Below are positions 40,881 through 49,310 of a stretch of DNA of 64,000 nt, one piece after another; position 1 is the first letter of the stretch, and every line of letters begins with the position of its first letter. Both the position numbers and the translations under genes were made by a program. Under the pieces are notes generated by a model. The model saw only the letters and a list, made by a program, of their open reading frames with translations. It ran no database searches and was not told the DNA's origin. The stretch lies in assembly GCA_035296565.1 (NCBI GenBank), contig DATHAQ010000027.1:1-64000 (forward strand). Reading direction: 5' to 3'. The DNA is from JACCZR01 sp035296565 (lineage in GTDB: Bacteria; Actinomycetota; Thermoleophilia; Solirubrobacterales; Thermoleophilaceae).

Positions 40881-41864
40881 CTAGCGGCCGGGCGCGGCCG
40901 CCGCCAGCATCTCGTGCAGCCGCTCTTCCGGTAGGCCGAGCGGCAGCACGACGCTGAGGGCGTCCGCGCCGGCCTCGAGCCATTCGCCGACCAGGTCGGG
41001 GGCCTGGTCGTAGGTGCCCATCACGGTCACCTCGCGCGCCAGCGCCTCCGACGCCGCGGGCAGCCGTGGCGCTCCGCCGCCGGCGTTGGCCTCCAGCAGC
41101 GCGTCGACTTCGCGGGCGAAACCGAACGTATCCCGCAGCATGCGCGGGTAGATCGGGCCCATGCGCGTGAGGTAGGCGACGAGCCAGGCCGCCGCCGTCG
41201 CCCGAGCGGTCTCCTCATCCTCAGCGACGGCCAGCGGGACGCTCGCGGTCACCGCGGTGGGCGTGGGCGCCTCCGCCGCCGCCTCGCCCTCCGCGAGCAG
41301 CTCGCGCCCGACGGCCATGCGCGACCTCGCCCACAGGAAGGGCAGCCACTGGTCTGCCAGCTCCCCGGCGAGCCGCACCGAGCGCGGCGCCAGGGCGGCG
41401 AGCAGTATCGGGGTCGGCTTCTCCGGCGGAGTGCCGAGTCGCAGCGCTCTCACGTCGTCGCGCTCCAGCGGGGTACGGCCGCCCTCCAGCAACGCCCGCA
41501 CGGCGACGAGCGTGCCGCGCATCTGCGCCACGGGCGAGGACCACGCCAGGCCGTGCAGGCCCTCGACCAGCGGCGGGCTGCTTGCCCCGAGGCCAAGCGC
41601 AAAGCGCCCGCCCGACGCCGACTGGAGGCTCGCGGCCGACATGGCGATCGACGCCGGAGTGCGGCTCCAGACCGACAGCACCGTGGTGGCCAGCCCGAGG
41701 CGTGTGGTGACCCCCGCGATCCGAGCCAGGAGCACGACGGCGTCGTGAGTCCAGCCCTCCGCGACCCCGAAGTCCGAGTATCCCAGCTCCTCGGCCCGAA
41801 CGGCGAGCCGCACGGTGGCCTCGCCGTCCGTGTGGAAGGGCGTGATCCCCGCTCCGAGGTCCAT
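40881..41864 (-). CDS. LLM-class F420-dependent oxidoreductase
   Basis: A 327-residue luciferase-like monooxygenase family TIM barrel. The N-terminus MDLGAGITPFHTDGEA and the segments LGLATTVLSVWSRTPAS and GRFALGLGAS are typical of the F420-using subgroup. F420-biosynthesis genes lie 9 kb away. The substrate is not inferable. The gene is convergent with dodecin (4-base gap). Confidence 0.88.
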   Translation of the reverse strand: MDLGAGITPFHTDGEATVRLAVRAEELGYSDFGVAEGWTHDAVVLLARIAGVTTRLGLATTVLSVWSRTPASIAMSAASLQSASGGRFALGLGASSPPLVEGLHGLAWSSPVAQMRGTLVAVRALLEGGRTPLERDDVRALRLGTPPEKPTPILLAALAPRSVRLAGELADQWLPFLWARSRMAVGRELLAEGEAAAEAPTPTAVTASVPLAVAEDEETARATAAAWLVAYLTRMGPIYPRMLRDTFGFAREVDALLEANAGGGAPRLPAASEALAREVTVMGTYDQAPDLVGEWLEAGADALSVVLPLGLPEERLHEMLAAAAPGR

Positions 41865-41919
41865 TCCTCGGACCCTACCCCGGCGCCGGCGCGCGCCACC
41901 CCGGCACGCGGCCGCCCTT

Positions 41920-41952
41920 CCAAGAATCGCTCAGGCGCCTGAGGAGTTGTCC
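41920..41952. repeat. Family-1 intergenic palindrome copy
   Basis: A perfect 14-base core CTCAGGCGCCTGAG is flanked by GAATCG and GAGTTGTCC. It sits in the gap between the TetR gene and the LLM oxidoreductase gene. Same core and flank pattern as at 6199. Confidence 0.65.
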
Positions 41953-41974
41953 GGCCGGGAGCGCCGGTCCGCCC

Positions 41975-42583
41975 TCACCCGCCGCGGGCGATCCGCAGAG
42001 CGAGGCGGCCGTGCAGGGCCGCCGTCTCGTTCGCCGAGCGGGGCCCGGCCGGGTCGAACCAGTCGGCCACCCACACCGCCATGTTGAGGATGGCCATGCT
42101 GGCCGCCTCGACGGCGTCCTCGGATCCCAGCTCGGCGAAGGAGAAGCCGCCCTCGGCCTCGCCCTGGCGCAGGACGTCGGCGAACAGGGCGCGCACGCGC
42201 CGGCGGCGGCGCACCACGCTCTCGCGCTCGCCTTGGGGGAGGTACACGTAGTCGCGGTTCGCGACCCGCGTGGCGGAAGGCCGCTCGATGTGAAAGAGCG
42301 TGAAGGCCGAGGCCATCGCCTCGAGCTTGGCCTCTGCGCCGCCGCCGGCCTCGCGCAGCGCTCCGGCGAGCACGTCGTCGGCCAGGTCGTGGACGCGGTC
42401 CACGATCGCGAACAGCAGGTCGTCCTTGGATGCGTAGTGGTTGTAGAGGGCCCCGGGCGTCAGGCTGCAGTGCTCGGCCAGGTCGCGCACGCTCGTGCCG
42501 GTGTAGCCGCGGGCGTCGAACAGGGCGAGGCCCGCCTCGTGTATGCGCTCGCGGGTGTCCTCTGAGCGAACGTTCACCGCCAT
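41975..42583 (-). CDS. TetR-family regulator of the acyl-CoA operon
   Basis: A 202-residue TetR. The N-terminal HTH reads TRERIHEAGLALFDARGYTG then VRDLAEHCSLTPGALYNHYASKDDLL, and the C-terminal ligand domain is helical. It is transcribed divergently from the acyl-CoA dehydrogenase/carboxylase operon over a 69-base gap containing inverted repeats, the layout of an autoregulated catabolic repressor (acyl-CoA ligand likely). I chose the ATG at 42583; ATG at 42595 is possible. Confidence 0.9.
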   Translation of the reverse strand: MAVNVRSEDTRERIHEAGLALFDARGYTGTSVRDLAEHCSLTPGALYNHYASKDDLLFAIVDRVHDLADDVLAGALREAGGGAEAKLEAMASAFTLFHIERPSATRVANRDYVYLPQGERESVVRRRRRVRALFADVLRQGEAEGGFSFAELGSEDAVEAASMAILNMAVWVADWFDPAGPRSANETAALHGRLALRIARGG

Positions 42584-42612
42584 GACCGCCACCATACCGC
42601 TTGAGAAAGGGC

Positions 42613-42641
42613 TGCTTGCAAGCCGCCTGAACGATTGTTCA
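42613..42641. promoter_or_regulatory. Probable TetR operator
   Basis: Two inverted repeats lie in the divergent gap: GCTTGCAAGC (42613-42622) and TGAAC-GATT-GTTCA (42628-42641, perfect 5-base arms). Their place between the regulator and operon starts supports operator function. Confidence 0.55.
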
Positions 42642-42652
42642 TAATGCAAGCC

Positions 42653-43786
42653 ATGGACTTCGACCTCTCCGACGACCACGAGCTGATACGCCGCACGGTC
42701 CGCGACTTCGCCGAGGGCGAGGTCGCGCCGGTGGCCGAGGAGCTGGATCGCACCAAGTCGGTCCCCTACGACCTGATCCGCCAGCTGGGCGAGCTGAACC
42801 TGATGGGCATCCCATTCCCCGAGGAGTACGGCGGCGCGGGCGGTGACACGCTGGCCTACACGCTGGCCGTCGAGGAGCTGACCCGCGTGGACTCCTCGGT
42901 GGCCATCACGCTCTGCGCGCACACATCGCTGGGCACCCAGCCGATCTACCTGTTCGGCTCCGAGGACCAGAAGCGGGAGTGGATGCCACAGCTGTGCAGC
43001 GGCAGCAAGCTCGGCGCCTTCGGGCTGACCGAGCCGGAGGCGGGGTCGGACGCCGGCAACACCAAGACGCGCGCCCGCCTCGAGGACGGCGAGTGGGTGA
43101 TCGACGGCGCCAAGCAGTTCATCACCAACGCCGGCACCGACATCTCCGGGATGGTGGTCATCACCGCGCTCACCGGCGAGAAGGAGATCTCCAACCTGCT
43201 GGTGCCCAACGGGACGCCCGGGTACGAGGTCGGTGAGCCCTACCGCAAGATGGGCTGGAACGCCTCCGACACCAGGCCGCTTACCTTCGAGGGGGCGCGC
43301 GTGCCGGAGGAGAACCTCGTCGGGCCGCGCGGGCAGGGGTTCAGGCAATTCCTCCAGGTGCTGGCCATCGGTCGCATCGGCGTGGCCGCCATGGGTCTGG
43401 GCCTGGCCGAGGGCGCGCTGTCGCAGGCGCTCGCCTACGCGAAGGAGCGCAAGGCCTTCGGGCAGGCGATCTCCCGCTTCCAGGCGATCCAGACCAAGCT
43501 GGCCGACATGGCCACGGAGATCGAGGCCGCTCGCTTCCTCGTCTACAAGGCCGCCGTGCTCAAGGACCAGGGCCGGCCCTTCGACCTGATCGCCGCCCAG
43601 GCCAAGCTGAAGACCGGCCGGCTCGCGGTGCGCTGCGCCGAGGAGGCGGTTCAGATCCACGGCGGCTACGGCTACATCGAGGAGTACCCGGTCTGCCGCA
43701 TGTACCGCGACGCAAAGATCCTCACCATCGGCGAGGGCACCGACGAGGTGCAGCAGATGGTCATCGCGCGAGCCCTCGGGGCGTAG
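42653..43786 (+). CDS. Short/branched-chain acyl-CoA dehydrogenase
   Basis: 377 residues. The N-terminus MDFDLSDDHELIRRTV is standard. The FAD region contains GAFGLTEPEAGSDAGNT, the dimer region RKAFGQAISRFQAIQ, and the catalytic Glu is in IGEGTDEVQQM. Followed without a gap by methylcrotonyl-CoA carboxylase-like genes, so isovaleryl-CoA dehydrogenase in leucine breakdown is the likely role. Substrate assignment is by context. The second acyl-CoA dehydrogenase of the window (268-1476) is a different subtype. Confidence 0.9.
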   Translation: MDFDLSDDHELIRRTVRDFAEGEVAPVAEELDRTKSVPYDLIRQLGELNLMGIPFPEEYGGAGGDTLAYTLAVEELTRVDSSVAITLCAHTSLGTQPIYLFGSEDQKREWMPQLCSGSKLGAFGLTEPEAGSDAGNTKTRARLEDGEWVIDGAKQFITNAGTDISGMVVITALTGEKEISNLLVPNGTPGYEVGEPYRKMGWNASDTRPLTFEGARVPEENLVGPRGQGFRQFLQVLAIGRIGVAAMGLGLAEGALSQALAYAKERKAFGQAISRFQAIQTKLADMATEIEAARFLVYKAAVLKDQGRPFDLIAAQAKLKTGRLAVRCAEEAVQIHGGYGYIEEYPVCRMYRDAKILTIGEGTDEVQQMVIARALGA

Positions 43787-43788
43787 GC

Positions 43789-45717
43789 GTGTTCTCCGCC
43801 GTACTCGTCGCCAACCGGGGCGAGATCGCGGTGCGCGTGATCCGCACGCTGCAGCGACTGGGCATCCGTTCGGTCGCGGTGTGCTCGGAGGCCGACGCCG
43901 GCGCGCCGCACGTTCGCATGGCCGACTCGGCGTTGACGATCGGCCCGGCGCCGGCGGCGGAGTCCTACTTGCGCACAGATGCGATCGTCGAGGCGGCGCG
44001 GCGGGCGGGCGCCGAGGCGATCCACCCCGGCTACGGCTTCCTGTCCGAGCGCGCATCCTTCGCGCGGGCGTGCGCCGGAGCGGGCCTGGTCTTCGTCGGG
44101 CCGCCGCCGGAGGCCACCGAGAAGCTGGGCGACAAGGTGGCCGCGAAGCTCCTGGCCGCCGACGCCGGCGTCCCCACCGTCCCGGGGATCGAGCGCCCGG
44201 GCCTGACCGACGAGGGGATCGTGTCGTGGGCGGCCGATGCTGAGGACCGCTTCCCGCTGATGGTCAAGGCGGCGGCCGGGGGCGGCGGACGCGGCATGCG
44301 CATCGTGCGCAGCGCCGGCGAGCTCCCGGACGCGCTGGCGGCGGCGCGGCGTGAGGCCAAGGCGGGCTTCGGCGACGACGCGCTGCTGGCCGAGCGCTAC
44401 GTGGAGCGGGCGAGGCACGTAGAGGTGCAGCTGCTGGCCGACGCGCACGGCGCTGCGGTCCACCTGGGCGAGCGCGAGTGCAGCCTTCAGCGCCGCCACC
44501 AGAAGCTGATCGAGGAGTCCCCGTCGCCGGCGGTGTCGCCCGGTCTGCGCGAGCGCATGGGGCAGGCCGCCGTGGCTCTGGCGCGTTCGGCGGGCTACGA
44601 GGGCGCGGGGACGTGCGAGTTCCTGCTCGACGGCGAGGAGTTCTTCTTCCTCGAGCTCAACGCGCGCCTGCAGGTCGAGCACCCGGTGACCGAGCTGGTG
44701 TGCGGGCTCGACCTGGTCGAGGCGCAGCTGCGCATCGCTGCCGGGGAGCCGCTGTGGTTCACCCAGGAAGGCGTGTCGATGAACGGCCACGCGATCGAGG
44801 CGCGCGTGTGCGCGGAAGATGCCGAGCAGGGCTTTTTGCCCGGCGCCGGCCGGGTCGTGGCCCTCCACGAGCCCTCGGGCCCGGGCGTGCGCGTGGACAG
44901 CGGCATCGAGCGGGGCAGCGAGGTGACCACCCACTACGACTCGCTGCTCGCCAAGGTGATCGCCCACGCGCCCTCGCGCGAGCAGGCCCTCGACCGCCTC
45001 GATGCCGCCCTGTCCCACACGGCGGTCCTGGGGCCGCCGGTGAACATCGCCTTCCTGCGGCGCCTGCTGGCCGACGGCGACGTGCGGGCCGGCCACATGG
45101 ACATCGGGCTGGTCGAGCGGCTGCCCCCTGCGCCGGGCGACCCGGAGGCCGACGAGCAGGCCGCCACCGTCGCGGCGCTCGCCCGCGGGCTGGAGCTGGG
45201 CTCGGGCGAGGGCGACCCCTGGGACTATCTCACCGCCTGGCGCATCGACGGCCCCGCGCCGCTGCGTTGGCGTTTCGAGCCCGAGGGAGGTGGCGAGGTC
45301 GTCGAGGTGGTCGGCGCCGAGCGCAGCGCGAGGGCCGAGCGCGCGGGGGAGGGCCGGCTCGCCGTCACGCTCGACGGCGAGCGGCGCACCTGGGCCTGCG
45401 CCCGCGACGGCGGGCTCACGCGGGTGGGCTTGGGCGGCCGGGCATGGAGCTTTCGCGAGGAGCGGGTGGCACTGCGCGGCGGCTCGGGAGGGAGCGGGGC
45501 GTCGCTGGAGGCGCCGATGCCCGGCAACGTGCTGGCGGTGAAGGTAGGGGAGGGGGACGAGGTGAACGAGGGCGACGTGCTGGTCGTGCTCGAGTCGATG
45601 AAGATGGAGCTCCAGGTGGTGTCGCCGGCCGACGGCGTGGTCGGGGAGCTCTCGGTCAGCGAGGGCGACCAGGTCACCCGCGGCGAGGCGCTGGTGGCCG
45701 TGGGGCCGGCGTCGTGA
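43789..45717 (+). CDS. mccA: Acyl-CoA carboxylase, biotin carboxylase plus biotin carrier (MccA-type)
   Basis: A 642-residue biotin carboxylase. The N-terminus VLVANRGEIAVRVIRTLQRLG, the ATP-grasp glycine loop AAAGGGGRGMR, and ECSLQRRHQKLIEE are intact. A C-terminal biotinyl domain carries the modified Lys in ESMKMEL. The length matches methylcrotonyl-CoA/acyl-CoA carboxylase alpha subunits that contain BCCP. It starts 2 bases after the dehydrogenase stop, and its end overlaps the next gene by GTGA. Together with the beta subunit it carboxylates 3-methylcrotonyl-CoA in leucine catabolism; related carboxylases cannot be ruled out. Confidence 0.93.
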   Translation: MFSAVLVANRGEIAVRVIRTLQRLGIRSVAVCSEADAGAPHVRMADSALTIGPAPAAESYLRTDAIVEAARRAGAEAIHPGYGFLSERASFARACAGAGLVFVGPPPEATEKLGDKVAAKLLAADAGVPTVPGIERPGLTDEGIVSWAADAEDRFPLMVKAAAGGGGRGMRIVRSAGELPDALAAARREAKAGFGDDALLAERYVERARHVEVQLLADAHGAAVHLGERECSLQRRHQKLIEESPSPAVSPGLRERMGQAAVALARSAGYEGAGTCEFLLDGEEFFFLELNARLQVEHPVTELVCGLDLVEAQLRIAAGEPLWFTQEGVSMNGHAIEARVCAEDAEQGFLPGAGRVVALHEPSGPGVRVDSGIERGSEVTTHYDSLLAKVIAHAPSREQALDRLDAALSHTAVLGPPVNIAFLRRLLADGDVRAGHMDIGLVERLPPAPGDPEADEQAATVAALARGLELGSGEGDPWDYLTAWRIDGPAPLRWRFEPEGGGEVVEVVGAERSARAERAGEGRLAVTLDGERRTWACARDGGLTRVGLGGRAWSFREERVALRGGSGGSGASLEAPMPGNVLAVKVGEGDEVNEGDVLVVLESMKMELQVVSPADGVVGELSVSEGDQVTRGEALVAVGPAS

Positions 45718-47300
45718 GCGTCGTCCTGAGCAGCCGGGCCCGTCCCGAGAGCGACCAGTTCGCCGCCAACCAGGCCGCGCACGCCGAGCTGGCGCGCGAC
45801 CTGGGCGAGCAGCTCGAGCGCTCCCGGGCGGGCGGCGGGCCGAAGGCGGCGGATCGGCACGTCTCGCGCGGCAAGCTGCTGCCCCACGAGCGGGTGGAGC
45901 GACTCCTGGACTCCGGCTCGCCCTTCCTGGAGCTCTCGCCGCTGGCCGCGCACGGCCTCTACGACGACCAGGCGCCGGGCGCAGGCATCATCACCGGCAT
46001 CGGCCGCGTCTCGGGCCGAGAGGTGGTCATCGTGGCCAACGACGCCACGGTCAAGGGCGGCACCTACTTCCCGATGACCGTCAAGAAGCACCTGCGCGCC
46101 CAGGAGATCGCGCTCGAGAACCGGCTGCCGTGCGTCTACCTCGTCGACTCCGGGGGTGCCTTCCTCCCGATGCAGGACGAGGTCTTCCCCGACAAGACGC
46201 ACTTCGGCCGCATCTTCTTCAACCAGGCCACGATGTCCGCGGAGGGAATCCCGCAGGTCGCCGTGGTGATGGGCTCGTGCACGGCGGGGGGCGCCTACGT
46301 GCCCGCGATGAGCGATGAGACGGTGATCGTGCGCGAGCAGGGCACGATCTTCCTCGGGGGTCCGCCGCTGGTGAAGGCCGCGACCGGGGAGGAGGTGACG
46401 GCCGAGGAGCTGGGCGGGGGCGAGTTGCACAGCCGCCGCTCGGGTGTGACCGACCACCTGGCCGGCGACGACCTGGAGGCGCTGGAGACCGTGCGTTCGA
46501 TCATCGCCACGCTCGGCCCGCGCGAGCCCGTCCCCTGGGAGCGGGCGCCGACCGAGCAGCCGGCGGTCGACCCCGCCGAGCTGACCGGCGCCGTGCCCAC
46601 CGACACGCGCGCCCCGTACGACCCGCGTGAGCTGCTCGCCCGGATCGTGGACGGCTCGCGCTTTCACGAGTTCAAGGAGCTCTACGGCGAGACCCTGGTG
46701 TGCGGCTTCGCGCGCGTGCACGGCCACCCGGTCGGCGTGGTGGCCAACAACGGCGTCCTGTTCTCCGAGAGCGCGCTGAAGGCGGCGCACTTCATCGAGC
46801 TCTGCGACCAGCGCTCGGTGCCGCTGCTCTTCCTGCAGAACATCAGCGGGTTCATGGTGGGGCGGGACTACGAGGCGGGCGGCATCGCCCGCGACGGGGC
46901 GAAGATGGTGGCCGCGGTCTCCTGCGCGCGGGTGCCCAAGCTCACCGTGATCATCGGCGGCTCCTACGGCGCGGGCAACTACGGCATGTGCGGGCGCGCA
47001 TACGGCCCGCGCTTCCTGTGGATGTGGCCCAATGCGCGCATCTCCGTCATGGGCGGCGAGCAGGCGGCCACGGTGCTCAGCACCGTGGCGTCCGACCGCG
47101 ACCCCGAGGAGCTGGAGGCGCTCAAGGAGCGCACGCGCGCCAAGTACGAGAGCGAGGGCCACCCGTACCACTCCACCGCGAGGCTCTGGGACGACGGGGT
47201 CATCGAGCCCGGCTCGACGCGCGACGTGGTCGGCCTGGCCCTGTCGGCATGCGCCAACGCGCCGCTGGGACCGATCAGGCGCCCCGTGTACCGCATGTGA
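45714..47300 (+). CDS. mccB: Acyl-CoA carboxylase carboxyltransferase subunit (MccB-type)
   Basis: A 528-residue carboxyltransferase. The stretches YLVDSGGAFLPMQDEVFPD, VMGSCTAGGAYVPAMSDE and FLGGPPLVKAATGEEV follow methylcrotonyl-CoA carboxylase beta rather than propionyl-CoA carboxylase. The second half has FLQNISGFMVGRDYE and IIGGSYGAGNYGMCGR. The GTG start overlaps the end of mccA. It completes the dehydrogenase-carboxylase operon under the TetR regulator, and HMG-CoA lyase at 56774 would finish the leucine route. Confidence 0.95.
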   Translation: MSVVLSSRARPESDQFAANQAAHAELARDLGEQLERSRAGGGPKAADRHVSRGKLLPHERVERLLDSGSPFLELSPLAAHGLYDDQAPGAGIITGIGRVSGREVVIVANDATVKGGTYFPMTVKKHLRAQEIALENRLPCVYLVDSGGAFLPMQDEVFPDKTHFGRIFFNQATMSAEGIPQVAVVMGSCTAGGAYVPAMSDETVIVREQGTIFLGGPPLVKAATGEEVTAEELGGGELHSRRSGVTDHLAGDDLEALETVRSIIATLGPREPVPWERAPTEQPAVDPAELTGAVPTDTRAPYDPRELLARIVDGSRFHEFKELYGETLVCGFARVHGHPVGVVANNGVLFSESALKAAHFIELCDQRSVPLLFLQNISGFMVGRDYEAGGIARDGAKMVAAVSCARVPKLTVIIGGSYGAGNYGMCGRAYGPRFLWMWPNARISVMGGEQAATVLSTVASDRDPEELEALKERTRAKYESEGHPYHSTARLWDDGVIEPGSTRDVVGLALSACANAPLGPIRRPVYRM

Positions 47301-47304
47301 AAGC

Positions 47305-47355
47305 GCCGACCGGCGGTGCTCGGCCGGCCAACGCCCGGCCTGCGGTTACGGCGGT
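47305..47355 (+). repeat. Family-2 intergenic repeat (single copy)
   Basis: The segment GACCGGCGGTGCTCGGCCGG and its continuation (CCAACGCCCGGCCTGCG) lie between mccB and the next gene. This is the first of a series of near-identical copies; three more lie 400 bases downstream in tandem. Confidence 0.8.
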
Positions 47356-47369
47356 ACGCTCTTCGGCCG

Positions 47370-47732
47370 ATGGGGCTCGCCGAGGATTTCCAGGAGATCG
47401 TCGACACGCTCCCGCCCGACTGGACGTCGATGGAGCTCGACCTGCGGATCTTCGACGAGGAGCGCTACATCGAGGTGTCCTCCCTGATCGTGCAGGTCAA
47501 CGCGATGCCGTACTCCGAGCACGACTGGCACTGGCGCCTACGCGTGGCGAGGGAGTTCGGCCACGCGGCCGCGCCCGAGACCGTGAGGGGCACCCTCGCG
47601 CTGCTGGACGAGCAGCACGTGCACGGCGAGCTCGCCTTCCGCGAGGCGCGCAGCGGGCGCATGGAGGTCACGCCGCTGTGGGGCCGCCCGGAGTCGGTGC
47701 GCCAGGAGTTCTACCGGCGCCGAGCCCAATGA
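47370..47732 (+). CDS. Small conserved hypothetical protein (120 aa)
   Basis: 120 residues, acidic and soluble. It begins MGLAEDFQEIVDTLPPDW and has a Trp-rich centre (EHDWHWRLRVAREFGH). The chosen ATG is preceded by an in-frame stretch derived from the upstream repeat, which is not coding. It is flanked on both sides by family-2 repeats. No family is recognised. Confidence 0.7.
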   Translation: MGLAEDFQEIVDTLPPDWTSMELDLRIFDEERYIEVSSLIVQVNAMPYSEHDWHWRLRVAREFGHAAAPETVRGTLALLDEQHVHGELAFREARSGRMEVTPLWGRPESVRQEFYRRRAQ

Positions 47733-47736
47733 GTGG

Positions 47737-47892
47737 ATCGACCGGCGGTGCTCGGCCGGCCAACGCCCGACGGTATCGGGGACCGACCGGCGGTGCTCGG
47801 CCGGCCAACGCCCGGCCTGCGCTCCGGCGGTATCGGGGATCGACCGGCGGTGCTCGGCCAGCCAACGCCCGGCCTGCGCTCCGGCGGTAGCG
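47737..47892 (+). repeat. Family-2 tandem repeat array, three copies
   Basis: Three head-to-tail copies (about 47737-47782, 47783-47837, 47838-47892) of a 55-base unit that opens with CGACCGGCGGTGCTCGGCCG and contains CCAACGCCC and GGTATCGGG. The first copy lacks the central GGCCTGCGCTCC block. The last has one substitution (GGCCAGCC for GGCCGGCC). No spacers of constant size or cas genes, so not CRISPR. Confidence 0.9.
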
Positions 47893-47899
47893 GGCGGGC

Positions 47900-48256
47900 G
47901 TGAGGGTCGCCCTGCTTTGCCCCGAGCTGCTGTTCGGCTCGAAGATCGAGGGCGCGCTGCGCGCCGCCGGCCACGACGTCCAGCGCTGGGACGACCCTGA
48001 TGCCGTGCGGGCGACCGCGGAGAAGGGCGACGTGCTGGTCGTCGACCTGACCGACCCCGACCTCGACGGCGCCTCGGCGGTCGAGCGGCTGCGCGAGCAG
48101 GGCGCGCTCGAGGGCGTGTGGACGCTCGGCTTCTACTCGCACGTGGACGTGGAGACCAAGAAGCGCGCCGAGGAAGCCGGCTTCGACCGCGTGGTCCCGC
48201 GCTCGCGCATGGCCCGCGAGGGGCCCGCGCTGGTAGAGGCGCTGGCCAGCGCCTAG
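47900..48256 (+). CDS. Receiver-like small protein
   Basis: 118 residues. The fold pattern (VRVALLCPELLFGSKIEGALRAAGHDVQRW, then GDVLVVDLTDPDLDG) is that of a CheY/flavodoxin-like Rossmann domain. The Asp in VVDLTDPD sits where receivers are phosphorylated, but the conserved Thr and Lys are not clear (VVPRSR replaces the Lys region). It might be a degenerate receiver. GTG start. Flanked by family-2 repeats on both sides. Partner unknown. Confidence 0.7.
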   Translation: MRVALLCPELLFGSKIEGALRAAGHDVQRWDDPDAVRATAEKGDVLVVDLTDPDLDGASAVERLREQGALEGVWTLGFYSHVDVETKKRAEEAGFDRVVPRSRMAREGPALVEALASA

Positions 48257-48257
48257 C

Positions 48258-48303
48258 GAGGAGCGCAGGCAGAGCTTCGGTCGGCCGCGCACGGCAGCTC
48301 GAT
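48258..48303 (-). repeat. Family-2 repeat, divergent inverted copy
   Basis: Reverse-oriented copy: GGAGCGCAGGCAGAGCTTCG then GTCGGCCGCGCACGGCAGCTCG. It fills the whole 46-base gap between two convergent genes. Confidence 0.6.
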
Positions 48304-49247
48304 CACCTCACCAGGAACGTGCGCTCTACGTCGAGCCGGCGGTCGATCACGCCGAAGCGCAGGTCGAAGGCGGCGAGGCCCTCGAGCGCCCGGCGGTCGA
48401 AGCGCAGCGGCGGTCGCAGCGCGGGCGCGGTCGCCTCGAGTTGCTGGGCGGTCAGCTTCGGCTCCTGCCCCGAGCGCTCGGCGATCTCCCTGACAGCGGC
48501 CGGCCGGTCCGCCAGCGCGGCGGCCGCGCCCTGCTCGAGCGCGGTGACGGTCCGGGCCAGCAGCCGCGGGTCCCGCTCGACCGTCTCGCGTCGGGCGGCG
48601 AGCACCAACTCGGGGTAGCGCGGGGCGCCGTGCTCGGAGACGCGGAACTCGCGCGTACGGATCCCCGACCGTCGTAGTGCCACGCCCTCGGCGTTCCAGA
48701 AGGCTACGACGGCGTCCACGCGCTCGGAGATGAGGCTGCGCACAGCCGAGAAGCCGATCGTGACCTGCTTGGCGCGCCGCGGCCTGCCGCCGTCGTCGGA
48801 GACCACCGAGCGCAGCACGGCGACGTCGGAGGGCAGGCCGCTGAGCCCCACCCGGCGGCCCTCCAGGGCGCGCGGGCGGGCGATGCCCCGCCGCGCGATG
48901 ACCGCGGCCAGCGGCTCCTTGACCACCGGCGCGACGCCCACCAGGTCCTGGCCGCGCTGGCGGGCCAAGGCCAGGTCGTGGATGTCCACCAGAGCGACGT
49001 CCACCCGCTTGGCGGTGAGGAGCTTGATCGAGTCGGTCGAGGCCGACGGCGCCCGGACCCGCAGCTTGATCCCCTGGCGGCGGTCGGCGCCCGTACGCGT
49101 CGCGGCGTACACCCCGGCATGGTTGGCGTTGGGCTGGAAGTCGAGCGCGAGGTCCACCTGGCGGGGTCCGAGCGTCTCCTCCTTCTCGCCGCACGCGCCC
49201 AGCAGCGCAGCCACGACCGCTCCGAGCAGCAGCAGCAGACGCCTCAC
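48303..49247 (-). CDS. THI5/NMT1-like substrate-binding lipoprotein
   Basis: 314 residues. Signal peptide with lipobox LLGAC. The mature protein has the NMT1/THI5-like start LALDFQPNANHAGVYAA, as in pyrimidine-precursor-binding ThiY and in SsuA-like proteins. Further segments KLLTAKRVDVALVDIHDL and VGLSGLPSDVAVL are typical of periplasmic-binding-protein type II. No ABC permease or ATPase gene is in the neighbourhood, so it is an orphan binding protein. Ligand (thiamine precursor?) unproven. Confidence 0.85.
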   Translation of the reverse strand: MRRLLLLLGAVVAALLGACGEKEETLGPRQVDLALDFQPNANHAGVYAATRTGADRRQGIKLRVRAPSASTDSIKLLTAKRVDVALVDIHDLALARQRGQDLVGVAPVVKEPLAAVIARRGIARPRALEGRRVGLSGLPSDVAVLRSVVSDDGGRPRRAKQVTIGFSAVRSLISERVDAVVAFWNAEGVALRRSGIRTREFRVSEHGAPRYPELVLAARRETVERDPRLLARTVTALEQGAAAALADRPAAVREIAERSGQEPKLTAQQLEATAPALRPPLRFDRRALEGLAAFDLRFGVIDRRLDVERTFLVR

Positions 49248-49298
49248 GCGGCTGACTCTACGTACGCCGTCCCCGTCTACCTACGCCGCCCCCGGGAT

Positions 49299-49304
49299 TA
49301 CACT
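49299..49304 (+). promoter_or_regulatory. TACACT -10-like box before the aquaporin gene
   Basis: TACACT lies 6 bases before the GTG at 49311, without a ribosome binding site. Leaderless-type arrangement. Confidence 0.45.
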
Positions 49305-49310
49305 GCCGCC

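Noticed and set aside
47737..47892. CRISPR-like tandem repeats
   Set aside because: The units abut directly with no unique spacers, differ in length, and no cas genes are near. Scattered single copies show it is a dispersed repeat.
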